NCBI RefSeq assembly: GCF_025913575.1 | Contig: NZ_CP109785.1 | Coordinates: 1,054,001 to 1,118,000, forward strand | Direction: 5' to 3' | From: Halocatena marina | GTDB taxonomy: Archaea; Halobacteriota; Halobacteria; Halobacteriales; Haloarculaceae | DNA length: 64,000 nt | Shown: one piece after another, positions 16,527 to 26,357 of the stretch | Numbering within the stretch: position 1 is the stretch's first letter | Layout: every line of letters starts with the position of its first letter | Program-made: the position numbers and the translations under genes | Notes under the pieces: generated by a model | The model's input: only the letters and a program-made list of their open reading frames with translations | The model's database searches: none | What the model was told of the DNA's origin: nothing

Positions 16527-19490
16527 ATGACGTCAGAGAACACAGATTCAGAACGGTGGAGGGTATCGCGCAGGAACTACGTAAGAGGGCTAGCTGGCAT
16601 GACAGCACTCGCGGCACTCGGGACCCGTGCTACTGGGACCATCCCGGATTCGAGCGTCACTCCGGTCGGGAATGGGAGCTACGCGACCGAGATGCCAGAC
16701 GACAGTAACATAACGGCTGATTACGCGAACCCACCGTCGACAAGCGAGGTGTACACCACAGCGAACGCGTCAGGACCGATTCCAACGAATGACTGGTGGA
16801 CAACAATTGCCTTGGGAACCAACGGTGACCCGCACGGTCAGGGAGCCGTCGTCGGCCTCCCCTACTACGCAGACACAAATGCACGTGGGCTAACGGTGCA
16901 GTACCCGACTGACTGGTTTGGGAATCCCGCTGATCAGGGATTTCTCAAAATGGACTACCTAAACACGCCACAGCTGACGATCGGAAACACCAATCAGAGC
17001 AGCTACGCGCAATCGGCTGCTGATGACTGGGGCGACTGGCACGTACGAACAACATGGGGTGAAGGAACCGGCGCAGCAATGGATGTAACGATGGCGCGTG
17101 GCTGTCCGTTGTTTTTCGTCGAGTACGGCGGTGGCAACGCCAGTCTGACCTTCGAAACCAAGGATAGTAGGCCCTCGAACGTGGTGCTGGCAGACGACGC
17201 GAACGTCTCCGTTTGGGCTGACCGAGGAAACGTCCTTGGTGTGTCTGTTGATGGTATCACAGCGGATAATTACACCAAACACTACGGTATTTTCGCACCG
17301 GCCAACACTAGTTGGTCTGGAACCGGGACCTCGACGCTGACGTCGTCGCTCAATGGCCAAGGCTATCTCACCGTAGCACTTCTGCCAGAGGCCAGCACGT
17401 CGGTCCTTGACCTTTTCGAGACGTACGCCTACAACTTCGTTCGCGGAACATCGGTCGACTGGACGTATACCGACACAGACTCGAACGGAAATGTCGTCTC
17501 TTCGGTCCGATCGACATTCTCATTCCAAACCGAGGAGAAAGCAGAGAGCACTGCCGGTGATAATGAGACGCTCACGTGTCTGTTCCCGCACCAATGGAAG
17601 CATTCCAGTGCTCCGCTGACAGACTATTCGTACTTTTCTCCTCGAGGGACGCTGAAGCTGCTCGCGGGAGCATCGTTCGAGACGGAGATGACCTACCCGG
17701 GAATTCTTCCCTTCTTAAACGACGAAGGAACCTACGACACGGGAACACTCGCCGGGTACGTCGACCGGCTGGAATCCAACGCACTCTGGCAGAATGGGAC
17801 CGGGAGTAATACGAACACCTACTGGACTGGCAAGGATTACAACCGAAACTGGCAGGTGATTCCGATCACCCAGCAGGTCGGTGACACCGCAGCACGCGAT
17901 TTCTTCCTCAACGGCATCAAGGATCGGTTGGGCGCTTGGCTGACAGCCAAAGACACGAGCCACAACACAGCCGAAGAAGAAGAGCTGTTCTACTACCACG
18001 ATACGGTTGGTTCATTGATCGGCTTTCCGGACGGCTTTGGTTCTGCTTCGATCTTGAACGACCACCACTTTCACTACGGCTACTTCGTGAACGCGGCGGC
18101 AGAGATCGCTCGCATGGACGAGCAGTGGGTTTCGGAATACGGCGCTATGGTGGACCTGCTCGTGCGTGAGTACGCCAACTGGGAGCACGCAAGTGGAGCC
18201 ACCCCATCGGGAACGCTACCGAAAGAGTCTCCGAAAGATGCGTTCCCATTCATGCGGAACTTCGATCCGTACGGTGGTCATTCGTTCGCAGGCGGGGACG
18301 ATGCCGCTGCAGATGGGAACAACCAAGAATCGTCTTCCGAGGCAGTCAACGCCTACGCTGGGATGATCAAGTGGGCCGAGATGACCGACAACACAGCCAT
18401 GCGAGACGCTGCGATCGCTGCCTACACTCACGAAGTCAACGCAATCTGGGACTACTGGTTCGATCCGAACCACGATTCATTCCCTGCAACGTGGGGCGAC
18501 ACCACGTCCTCGGGTGACGCCTGCAACGACGCCAACGCACCGCCATGGGGTGCGCCAGACTTCAATTACGCCTCGATTGTCTGGTCAACTGGATACGACC
18601 ATCACGTCTTTTGGGGTCCCCTCGATACGGTCGAAATCTTCGGGATCAACTGGCTTCCCATCAACGGGCATTCGCTGTATCTCGGTTGGGATCAGACCTA
18701 CGCTCGTGAAAACTGGAACGACATGACGCGCACACGAGAGCTGGAAACGACGTGTAAATCGGGTGTTGGTGCCCCAGACACGGACTTTCTGGGCGGCTGG
18801 AAAACCGCCGCGTGGGGCTATCGGTCACTGCACGACGCTGCGAACGCAGTTTCCCTCATGGAAGCCGAACTCCCGCTCGACGATTCGGGTGGTGGCGGTT
18901 CTTCGACGCCGTTCACCTACCACTGGGTGCACAATATGGACGCGCTCGGTACCGTCGACACCTCGATCGTGGCTGACGTTTCGATGTTCGCTGTCTTCGA
19001 CAACGGCGGTTCGAAGACCTACATCGCGTACAACCCGACCGATTCAACGACGACAGTGACGTTCTCTGATGGGTTCTCAATGGACGTGCCAGCCAACGCT
19101 CAGAAGACCTCTACTGGTTCGGTCACCAGCGGTCTGGCTGGTGGTTCGAACGGCGGAGGCGGCGGCGATTGTACGTCTAACTATTCGGGAACCACAGGCG
19201 ATGGCTGGTCGTTGACCACCTCTGATAGCACGAGCACCAACGAAACAGTCTGGGAGTTTGAACCCAGCAATACGGCAGGATGGGTAGACATTCAGTTCTA
19301 CGAGGACGCAAACGGCGACGGTAGCAAAGAGTGGGTTGGCTACCGGATGGACGATACAGACGGCGACAACGTTCATACGCACACTCGAAGCAACGCTGGT
19401 GACGGCGGTAGTATCGACGTCAGGTTCGTCTGGGACAGCGGCGCTGGTAGTCAGTACATGTCCAGTACACAGACGCACACCTACTGTTAG
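16527..19490 (+). CDS. Tat-exported GH81 endo-beta-1,3-glucanase with C-terminal beta module
   Basis: A 987-residue enzyme. The ATG at 16527 puts a Tat signal (VSRRNYVRGLAG) near the N terminus; the frame is open further upstream, but that extension looks non-coding. GH81 markers are present: PIPTNDWW near residue 70, LNDHHFHYGY with D512 as likely general acid, FPFMRNFDPYGGHSFA, and NNQESSSEAVNAY with E601 and E605, the expected catalytic glutamates. GH81 enzymes cleave beta-1,3-glucans such as laminarin and curdlan by inversion. A glycine linker leads to a C-terminal module (about 882-987) with an N- and a C-terminal cysteine that resembles a beta-glucan-binding module (CBM56-like is my guess). 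It is convergent with the GH3 gene. Confidence 0.92.
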   Translation: MTSENTDSERWRVSRRNYVRGLAGMTALAALGTRATGTIPDSSVTPVGNGSYATEMPDDSNITADYANPPSTSEVYTTANASGPIPTNDWWTTIALGTNGDPHGQGAVVGLPYYADTNARGLTVQYPTDWFGNPADQGFLKMDYLNTPQLTIGNTNQSSYAQSAADDWGDWHVRTTWGEGTGAAMDVTMARGCPLFFVEYGGGNASLTFETKDSRPSNVVLADDANVSVWADRGNVLGVSVDGITADNYTKHYGIFAPANTSWSGTGTSTLTSSLNGQGYLTVALLPEASTSVLDLFETYAYNFVRGTSVDWTYTDTDSNGNVVSSVRSTFSFQTEEKAESTAGDNETLTCLFPHQWKHSSAPLTDYSYFSPRGTLKLLAGASFETEMTYPGILPFLNDEGTYDTGTLAGYVDRLESNALWQNGTGSNTNTYWTGKDYNRNWQVIPITQQVGDTAARDFFLNGIKDRLGAWLTAKDTSHNTAEEEELFYYHDTVGSLIGFPDGFGSASILNDHHFHYGYFVNAAAEIARMDEQWVSEYGAMVDLLVREYANWEHASGATPSGTLPKESPKDAFPFMRNFDPYGGHSFAGGDDAAADGNNQESSSEAVNAYAGMIKWAEMTDNTAMRDAAIAAYTHEVNAIWDYWFDPNHDSFPATWGDTTSSGDACNDANAPPWGAPDFNYASIVWSTGYDHHVFWGPLDTVEIFGINWLPINGHSLYLGWDQTYARENWNDMTRTRELETTCKSGVGAPDTDFLGGWKTAAWGYRSLHDAANAVSLMEAELPLDDSGGGGSSTPFTYHWVHNMDALGTVDTSIVADVSMFAVFDNGGSKTYIAYNPTDSTTTVTFSDGFSMDVPANAQKTSTGSVTSGLAGGSNGGGGGDCTSNYSGTTGDGWSLTTSDSTSTNETVWEFEPSNTAGWVDIQFYEDANGDGSKEWVGYRMDDTDGDNVHTHTRSNAGDGGSIDVRFVWDSGAGSQYMSSTQTHTYC

Positions 19491-19498
19491 GCGTCCCT

Positions 19499-19515
19499 CT
19501 TTTCTGCGGTTTTTA
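19499..19515 (+). terminator. T-rich terminator-like tract after GH81
   Basis: CTTTTCTGCGGTTTTTA, starting 9 bases after the stop codon, has two T runs, the usual form of intrinsic termination in archaea. It lies in the 52-base gap between convergent genes. Confidence 0.5.
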
Positions 19516-19542
19516 CTGACTGCTAGCGGCAATTACAATCGC

Positions 19543-21894
19543 TTATTCACCAGTTTCTGAATCGGGGGTCCAGTCGGTGTAGCCTGACGTTCCAACGGTA
19601 ATCGTCTCGGTTAGATTACCAACGGTAATCTCGTACTTCCCTTCTTCCAGCACGAGTCCCCTTTTCTCGCCTGTGATGTCGCCGGGAACGGTGAGGAGGG
19701 TTGAGAGTGATGCTTCGATTGTCACGCGCTTGCTCTGGCCCGCTTCGAGTGAGACACGCTCGAATCCCATGAGGCGTCTATCGGGACGAATAACCGAGCC
19801 ATATCCGTTCGTATTGAATACGTGGACGACCGCTGTTCCGTCACGGCCACCGGTGTTCGTGACGGTTACCGTGACTGTGAGTGATCCCCGTTCGGAGTGG
19901 CTCGGGAGCTTCCCCGGCGCGAGTCGAAGATTCGAATACTCGAACTCCGTATAACTGAGTCCGTATCCGAACGGATAGAGCGGCTCGTGGCTTTCAGAGG
20001 TGCTCGGGGCTCGCGGTGGACGTTGGTTGTGCACGTTCACAAGTTGGCCAGTGGATTGTGGCCACGTGAACGGTAGCTTTCCGGACGGATTCGTCTCACC
20101 GAAGATCACATTCGCAACGGCGGAGCCGGCCGCCGTGCCGGGCTGATAGGCCATAAGAACGGCGTCCAACTGATCGATCACCGTCTTCGTCCCCCGTGGT
20201 CGACCAGCGATGAGAACGCCAACGGCATTCGTATCCGTCTCGGCTACTGTGTCCACGAGTCGCTGTTGTGCGTCCGGGAGTGCTATCGTATTCACGTTTC
20301 CAAATCCTTCCGAGTACGGGCCTTCTCCGAGAACGAGAACCACCGCATCCGACGCTTCGGCAGCTGATCGGATCTCATCTTCGTTTGTGAACTCCCAGAT
20401 ATCGTCTCCGTACGGTTTGAACGTGTGTGCAGTCGGGATATGGGTAACCGTAGCTCTCGATCGAACGGCATCCCGAATCCCGTCGAGAACCGTCGTGGCT
20501 GCTGGTTCAGCGTCGATTCCCTTCGAAAGCCCCTGCCAACCGAGCGTCCATCCGCCCATCTGGTTTCGGACGCTGTCTGCGCTTGGGCCGGTCACCAACA
20601 GAGAATTCACATCCTGTGGGAGAGGAAGCACACCCTCGTTCTTGAGCAGTGTCATCGATTCGGTAGCCGCCTGCTCGCTGAGTTCGCGGTTGCTACCGAC
20701 AGCCTGCTCGGACTTTGAATGGAATGGCCGCGCAAACAGTCCAAGCCGCTCTTTGAGTCGGAGGACGCGACGAACCGCTTCATCAATCCGTGCCATCGGT
20801 ATCTCGCCGGTACGGATCAAATCGAGAAGCGTACTGACGAATCGTTCGGGATTGTCTGGCTCCATATACACATCGACGCCCGCAGTAACACCCTCACGAA
20901 CGGCATCGCGGAACGTTGGGACGTATTCGTGCATGTTCACCATTCGTTCGAAGTCATCCCAATCGGAGATAACGACACCCTCATACCCCCACTGATCACG
21001 GAGAATGTCTGTCAGAAGTTCTTTGGAGGCATGGGCAGGAACTCCGTTGACTGACCCGCTGTTCACCATGATCGATGCGCTCCCGGCATCGATCCCTGAT
21101 TTGAACGGAGGAAAGACCTTCTGTCGAAGTTCACGTAGTGGAATTAGGGCTGGACTTCGATCGTTGCCGTTCATCGGTTGGGAATAGCCGGCAAAATGCT
21201 TGGTCGTCGCACCGACCCGGATGCCGTTTCGCATCTCTTGGATCCCTTTCACCATCGATGAAACCATCTCTGACGTCAAGAACGGATCCTCACTGAAACC
21301 TTCGTAGTATCGACCCCACCGAGGATCTCGTTGAAGGTCTGCATCCGGTGCGAAATTCCAGTGAGCACCAATCGCCCGCACCGATTTACCGGTCTCACGC
21401 CCAATCTTCGAGGCGAGGTCTGGATTGCGCGTCGCACCGAGGCCGAGATTGTGCGGGTACGCGGTTGCACCATCGACAGACACGTTTCCGTGAACCGCAT
21501 CAATCCCGAACGCAAAAGGGATTCCGTGATCGGTGTTTGCTATCGCAAACCGCTGTAGATCATCAATGTTTCGCCGTAGTTCGTTTGGATCGAACGTCGG
21601 AGGATTGGCCCCACCTGTCAGTACGGATCCAACGTGAAGATCTGTGAATAGATGTCCGACCTCGGCGGGGTCGAGACTCTCTACGTTCACTTGGAGCATC
21701 TGACCGACTTTCTCTTCAATCGAGAGACCAGACAGAATCGATTCGACACGCTCTGATTGTCCCTGAGTTGTCGCTGATTTCGCGCTACTTGCTGTGAGTG
21801 CCACAGATCCAGTCAGCTGTAGAAACCGCCGCCGACTCGTCTGTAGGAACGCTTCGATTGACTGCTTGCTTTTTTCATTCATGGATGCTTTCAC
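19543..21894 (-). CDS. Tat-exported GH3 beta-glucosidase
   Basis: A 783-residue family 3 glycoside hydrolase. A Tat signal (TSRRRFLQLTG) starts the protein; a second ATG four codons in (21882) is equally possible. The (beta/alpha)8 domain (about 50-360) contains KHFAGY, and VVISDWDDF with D311 as the likely nucleophile. The second alpha/beta domain (about 390-600) contains VLVLGEGPYSEGFGN and AYQPGTAAGSAVANVIFGE. A fibronectin type III-like domain closes the protein (about 650-760). GH3 enzymes release glucose from beta-linked oligosaccharides, here outside the membrane. It is preceded by the TrmB-like gene on the same strand, 92 bases away, suggesting co-transcription or local control. Confidence 0.93.
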   Translation of the reverse strand: MKASMNEKSKQSIEAFLQTSRRRFLQLTGSVALTASSAKSATTQGQSERVESILSGLSIEEKVGQMLQVNVESLDPAEVGHLFTDLHVGSVLTGGANPPTFDPNELRRNIDDLQRFAIANTDHGIPFAFGIDAVHGNVSVDGATAYPHNLGLGATRNPDLASKIGRETGKSVRAIGAHWNFAPDADLQRDPRWGRYYEGFSEDPFLTSEMVSSMVKGIQEMRNGIRVGATTKHFAGYSQPMNGNDRSPALIPLRELRQKVFPPFKSGIDAGSASIMVNSGSVNGVPAHASKELLTDILRDQWGYEGVVISDWDDFERMVNMHEYVPTFRDAVREGVTAGVDVYMEPDNPERFVSTLLDLIRTGEIPMARIDEAVRRVLRLKERLGLFARPFHSKSEQAVGSNRELSEQAATESMTLLKNEGVLPLPQDVNSLLVTGPSADSVRNQMGGWTLGWQGLSKGIDAEPAATTVLDGIRDAVRSRATVTHIPTAHTFKPYGDDIWEFTNEDEIRSAAEASDAVVLVLGEGPYSEGFGNVNTIALPDAQQRLVDTVAETDTNAVGVLIAGRPRGTKTVIDQLDAVLMAYQPGTAAGSAVANVIFGETNPSGKLPFTWPQSTGQLVNVHNQRPPRAPSTSESHEPLYPFGYGLSYTEFEYSNLRLAPGKLPSHSERGSLTVTVTVTNTGGRDGTAVVHVFNTNGYGSVIRPDRRLMGFERVSLEAGQSKRVTIEASLSTLLTVPGDITGEKRGLVLEEGKYEITVGNLTETITVGTSGYTDWTPDSETGE

Positions 21895-21986
21895 TACTTT
21901 TATTTTCCACTGTTATACGCCTCTGTAACTGACAGCTTAGGATACAAATACATTGGGGTCGGAAAAACGACCTAAGCGATGCGTAG

Positions 21987-23063
21987 CTATCGTTCGTCGA
22001 GTCGAACGTCTTTGAGAATGATTTTTTGTGCCTCGATATCTTCAAAGACAGCGCCCCAACTCCCAACAGCGAGTCGATCCTGTCCGGTGTCCAAGAAAAC
22101 GGTCGAATACGTCGAAAGCTCTTCGAGCGACGGCTGGCTGACGCCATCGAGGAGGCCAGGATAGAAGAGTCCTGAGATGGTCCCCGTAACAGTCCGTTCA
22201 CGTTCTGTTTCGATGTCAATCGCATCAATTTGAACAGTGACCGTTGCTCCGTCGTGATAGAGTGGTGCAACGTCTCGAATGAACTCCTCTAAGCTGATAT
22301 ACGTGGGAGATACTCTCCTGGTCGACTCAATTGGCTCGTACATCGACCACAGACACGTCTGGAAGTACCAGTGGTTGATTAGAGAGAGTATTTCATCGTT
22401 AATGAGAATGCCGTAGGTTTCTGGTGCACGCGAGTTTGGCATAAAATACGTGTGGTGTCGATCAAGCACCGCAAGAAATGGACCGGGAATTGTTACGACA
22501 CGAAGTTCGAGTGATTGATCGAGGAGGCCAGCTTCGTGGCAGCGTTTCCCTACTTTGTGTCCTTCATAGACGGATACACGGACGAACACACCGCGTTCGA
22601 TCGTAGCTCGAAGATCTGGTGCGAGTGATTCGAGCTGGTCAATAGTAAGCGCCATCTCGACACCGTGTGATGTCTCCGAGAGGCGATTTCGAACGCGCTC
22701 GATAACCGTATCGGAATTCTTGACAACACTGACACGGTAACTGTTTACCGCCGGTTGTTCCCACCGCTCTACCAACTCATCTGCGGCGTCAGTAAGTAAC
22801 GTACTACGATCACGCAGATGTGCAAAGATCTCGGTCGGTTCGCGGGGTTCTGCATGCAGTGTGTCTTGCTCGATGGTATCGACGAAACCCATGCTTTCGA
22901 GCGATCGAAGGGTGCTGTACACCTGTGATGTAGAGACCGTCGATCGGTTCGCTACGTCTGTCGCTGACAGTCGACCATGCTTGAGGAGTGTGAGATATGC
23001 ATCTGCTTGCGCACTCGTGAGGTCGGCGTGTTCTAACGCTTGCTGCAGCGTGGTTCGTTCCAT
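21987..23063 (-). CDS. TrmB-family sugar-responsive transcriptional regulator
   Basis: A 358-residue protein with an N-terminal winged helix (DLTSAQADAYLTLLKHGRLS...TVSTSQVYSTLRSLESMGFV, about residues 13-62), a middle part like the PLD-related sensor domain of TrmB proteins (about 110-240), and a C-terminal beta domain (about 265-355). TrmB proteins bind sugars and switch carbon metabolism and sugar uptake genes. Its place directly upstream of the GH3 gene makes local beta-glucoside control likely. An imperfect 16-base palindrome (TTAGATAATTGTCTAA, 23219-23234) lies about 155 bases before the start. Confidence 0.88.
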   Translation of the reverse strand: MERTTLQQALEHADLTSAQADAYLTLLKHGRLSATDVANRSTVSTSQVYSTLRSLESMGFVDTIEQDTLHAEPREPTEIFAHLRDRSTLLTDAADELVERWEQPAVNSYRVSVVKNSDTVIERVRNRLSETSHGVEMALTIDQLESLAPDLRATIERGVFVRVSVYEGHKVGKRCHEAGLLDQSLELRVVTIPGPFLAVLDRHHTYFMPNSRAPETYGILINDEILSLINHWYFQTCLWSMYEPIESTRRVSPTYISLEEFIRDVAPLYHDGATVTVQIDAIDIETERERTVTGTISGLFYPGLLDGVSQPSLEELSTYSTVFLDTGQDRLAVGSWGAVFEDIEAQKIILKDVRLDER

Positions 23064-24122
23064 AGTATCACTTATGTTTGTTATGTATGAAGATGTATCG
23101 ACAACAGAGGTTCGATCGGATACGATTTAGATCAGTCCCTCACGGCATTTCTTGTTCTCGTGCTGATGAACGTTCTACACGGCGAATACTTTGTCTATCG
23201 TGGTCTGCGCCCATATTATTAGATAATTGTCTAAACAGGGGTGAAATGTATCCACTTCGCCAATTACAGACGTGATACGTGAACTGTTTTCGCCCCGTTT
23301 GATTAATGGATAAATATGTGGGTGTTACTATACTATTGTTGGTTAGTTGGCATCCATACCTTTGATCTATAGCTATATTCTCCACCAACCGCTATTAATT
23401 CACTGTCTAAGAAATTGATGGTAAAACCGTATGATTCATACCAATGGAAATTTCAATGGGTAATAGGTGGGTCACAACGGTAGCACTGGACACTCTCCAA
23501 GAAAACTAATCGTTACGAGTGTACAATCGTAATGGACATGCGATGCGATTCATATTATTGGGACGTTGTATGAATCTTACAATGCCAGATTCCGTCAGAC
23601 GGTTCAATTTCGACGAGAGGAACACACCACCGAACGTCGTCATTTACACATTGATTATTGTACCTGAACAATGAGCTCTACCGTGAATACCACAGGGGGA
23701 TGAATTGTAGATGTTAACGAAATTGAGGTTGTAGTAACTCGTGCATGCTGTATATCTCGACTTAATTGCTATTAGTAACTGAATGTTGCATACTATTCGT
23801 GGTTGGTCCATTCAATCCGTTCTCCGGGTGTCAGTGTGGACTAATTAGAGAGATGCACACAGCGTCGATTATCCGTACTAATATCCCCATTTGAATAGCT
23901 TAGACTCTCAATCGACTTGAGATTAAACCGAGGGTTAGATAGCTATGAATGGAAGATTTTTTGTAATATATCTATTTATTTCTGTCGAGCTGAGTATATG
24001 GTCTAGACACGATACGTTGGTATCTCGTTGTCGAGGAGTATTGCCAAACGATATAGAATCGAGATCCCTCTGCCCTAAACGTCGACGTACTCCTCGCCGG
24101 GTGACAACACCTTCGCAGAGAG
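23064..24122. other. Long AT-rich spacer between the TrmB and IclR genes
   Basis: About 1.06 kb. No frame could be supported as a gene. Visible features are the imperfect palindrome at 23219-23234 and a 9-base inverted repeat (CGAGGAGTA 24032-24040, TACTCCTCG 24088-24096) just beyond the end of the IclR gene, which could act in its 3' end. Confidence 0.5.
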
Positions 24123-24902
24123 TTATTCAATCCAATTAAGGTATGCCGTATTAATTTCGATGACTCCTGCGATGTTACGAATTTCCTGTGGAATGTCCTT
24201 GTAGAATGTCTCGTCGTCGATGCTCTCTACAGGGCCGTTCACGCTAATCGCACCAAGTAGATTGTCGACTTCTGTGGCGAGCGCCGTCGCAACGCACCGA
24301 ACACCATCAAACTGTTCTTCGTCGTCGAACGCAATCCCGCGTGACCGTATCTCCTCGAGCTCGGAACGAAGTTCACCCACATCGAATGTTGCCGTGTCGG
24401 TTTGTTCGGAGACGTTGTATTCGAGAATCGTATCGACGCGTTCGTCGTCCATCACCGAGAGCATCGCTTTCCCGGCGGCGGTGCTATGGAGCTCTTCTTG
24501 TGTCCCGAGATGTGTCCGGACCGAATCACGGTTGTGGCGGGTCGCTTGATAGAGTGTAATACCATTTCCCTGCCGCTCAACGACGAGCCGCACCGTCTCG
24601 CCAGTTGTTCTCGCCAGTCTGTCGACTCCTTCCTTGGCAATTTGGAAGAGATGCTCTCGTTCCCGGGCGGCACCACCATATGTCAGCGGACGAAGTCCAA
24701 GTTGGTACTTATTATCACGCTTTTCAACAAAATTCTGCTCTCGGAGGGTTGCAAGATAGTGATAGACGGTACCCTTTGAGAGACCAACTGCGTGACTGAG
24801 CTCTGTTACACCTGCATGCTCGCAGCGTCGTAACTCTTCAAGGATTCGAAGGGCGTTTTCGACCGATTGTATCGTTTTGCGATTTCCCTTATCTTGCTTC
24901 AT
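24123..24902 (-). CDS. IclR-family transcriptional regulator
   Basis: A 259-residue protein with the IclR layout: an N-terminal winged helix (IQSVENALRILEELRR, GVTELSHAVGLSKGTVYHYLATL, about residues 10-65) and a C-terminal effector domain (about 85-255) with LHSTAAGKAMLS and GIAFDDEEQFDGVRCVA. IclR proteins bind small acids or sugar derivatives and usually repress nearby catabolic genes. I chose the ATG at 24902 over an ATG nine codons earlier because a perfect palindrome overlaps the start at this point, as expected for a leaderless, self-controlled gene. It lies 70 bases downstream of the Gfo/Idh/MocA gene and beyond the ABC importer genes, so these are its likely targets. Confidence 0.9.
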   Translation of the reverse strand: MKQDKGNRKTIQSVENALRILEELRRCEHAGVTELSHAVGLSKGTVYHYLATLREQNFVEKRDNKYQLGLRPLTYGGAAREREHLFQIAKEGVDRLARTTGETVRLVVERQGNGITLYQATRHNRDSVRTHLGTQEELHSTAAGKAMLSVMDDERVDTILEYNVSEQTDTATFDVGELRSELEEIRSRGIAFDDEEQFDGVRCVATALATEVDNLLGAISVNGPVESIDDETFYKDIPQEIRNIAGVIEINTAYLNWIE

Positions 24903-24951
24903 ACAGGTTCCTGTATCGCGCTGATACAAGAACCCTCGACACAGGTTCTGT
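24901..24951 (-). promoter_or_regulatory. Cluster of operator-like palindromes at the IclR gene start
   Basis: A perfect palindrome with 7-base arms and a 2-base centre (ATACAGGTTCCTGTAT, 24901-24916) overlaps the start codon. GATACAAGAACC (24923-24934) repeats 11 of 12 bases of its half in the other orientation, and ACAGGTTCTGT (24941-24951) is a shorter version. Three related sites in 51 bases at the gene start suggest autoregulation by IclR. Confidence 0.65.
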
Positions 24952-24972
24952 CTCGTTCAATCGTTCAGCGAT

Positions 24973-26040
24973 TCACGCATTGTCTGCATAGATGCGGTCC
25001 ACAACGCGCTGAACCGCAAGTGCTTGCTCGGCTGTGTTGATTGACAGTGGTTCGTCGTTGGCAACAGCAGTGATGAACGTCTCCATCTGTTCTCGGTACG
25101 GATCATTCCGGTTCGTCGTGACAGAGCTGTCGAGATAGTGATCTGCGCCGCCGTTCCGTGCTTCATAGAGCTGGAGGGATTGATGAACAGCGTTGTCTGT
25201 GTTCAGTAAATCCGTAATGTCAAGCAGTGCACCGGCGTCTGTTCCGTGAATATGATACGCGTGGACTGATTCTGCATTGACTGCCCACGCCACTTCCATC
25301 GTCCCAGTAGTTTCGTTCTCAAACTCCATGAATGCCGACACAGAATCCTCGACATCGAAGATATTTGCGTCGTCGTCGTTACCCCACATATCAATATACG
25401 TGTATGATTCCCGATTTCCGAAATCGCTGCGGGTCGTTGAGGTGATATCGAGTACTGTCGGTTCATCAAGGAAGTACAACAGAAGATCGATAACGTGTAT
25501 CCCGATATCGATCAGTGCACCACCACCAGCGATCTCTTTCGAAGTGTACCACGATCCACGACTTGGAACTCCGCGTCGACGCATGTATGCCGACTGAACG
25601 TGTCTGATCTCTCCAAAATACCCCTGATCGATATACCACTTGAGGATCTTACAGACGTTCAGGAATCGACTCTGATAACCGACCATACAGATTCGCCCAG
25701 TCTCCTCAGCGGTGGTTGCGATCTGCTCGGCATCGTCGAGCGTGTGTGCCAACGGTTTTTCAATGAACACGTCGATACCGCGCTCCATCGCCGCCGTTGC
25801 AACCGGCTCGTGGAATTTGTTCGGTGTTGTGATGACAACCGCGTCGGGATCCTGCTCGAAGAGAGCTGTTGGTGTTTCGAAATGGTCGCTCCGGAAGCGT
25901 TGTTCGAATTCGTGTCGTGCTTCTGGACTGGCGTCTGATCCGTACACTCTCTGGTCGAAATTGGTTAGAATCTCTGCCCGATTTAATCCATGCGGTCCGA
26001 GACCAACGATCCCGATATCGAGTCGCGCGTCCATGCTCAT
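24973..26040 (-). CDS. Gfo/Idh/MocA-family oxidoreductase (first copy)
   Basis: A 355-residue protein with an N-terminal Rossmann motif (IGIVGLGPHGLNRAEIL), the family marker EKPLAHT with K95, and a C-terminal alpha/beta domain including GGGALIDIGIHVIDLLLYFL, which carries the usual active-site Asp/His positions. These enzymes oxidise or reduce hydroxyls on sugars, inositols or sugar-nucleotides with NAD(P). In a locus for beta-glucan breakdown the likely substrate is a sugar or a glycoside, but the sequence does not identify it. It is in line with the ABC importer (318 bases) and the IclR gene (70 bases). Confidence 0.9.
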   Translation of the reverse strand: MSMDARLDIGIVGLGPHGLNRAEILTNFDQRVYGSDASPEARHEFEQRFRSDHFETPTALFEQDPDAVVITTPNKFHEPVATAAMERGIDVFIEKPLAHTLDDAEQIATTAEETGRICMVGYQSRFLNVCKILKWYIDQGYFGEIRHVQSAYMRRRGVPSRGSWYTSKEIAGGGALIDIGIHVIDLLLYFLDEPTVLDITSTTRSDFGNRESYTYIDMWGNDDDANIFDVEDSVSAFMEFENETTGTMEVAWAVNAESVHAYHIHGTDAGALLDITDLLNTDNAVHQSLQLYEARNGGADHYLDSSVTTNRNDPYREQMETFITAVANDEPLSINTAEQALAVQRVVDRIYADNA

Positions 26041-26357
26041 GACCGTCTGTCCGATGCGACGACCATACAGCTTTCGACCAAGAACACGTTCGAAGCATAT
26101 TGGTTAGTAGATGTATATGAAAGCGTAGATATAATTGGCCTGATACATTACATATATGTCTATCCTTTCTATGGTTTGATGACATTATTTGACTACTTCA
26201 CGTTGAACGCGTCTTTCGAACGCTTTAACGATTCATTCGAGATATTTTAATGTCTATGTGACATATAGTCTAAAAACTACACAATCAACATTCCACAATT
26301 ATATCTACAATTTTGCATAAAATTGGTCTAATATGTGTCAATTAGACTGCAATAGTT
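26041..26357. other. Spacer between importer genes and the oxidoreductase gene
   Basis: About 317 AT-rich bases with no gene; presumably holds the promoter of the oxidoreductase gene. A 15-base palindrome (ATGTC, 5-base centre, GACAT; 26250-26264) is visible. Confidence 0.4.

Noticed and set aside
20210..20995. 261-codon frame on the + strand within the GH3 gene
   Set aside because: Antisense shadow of a gene with all GH3 motifs; serine/arginine-rich composition typical of such shadows.
24032..24096. Inverted repeat CGAGGAGTA / TACTCCTCG as a transposon end
   Set aside because: Only 9 bases with a 47-base gap, no transposase and no target duplication.
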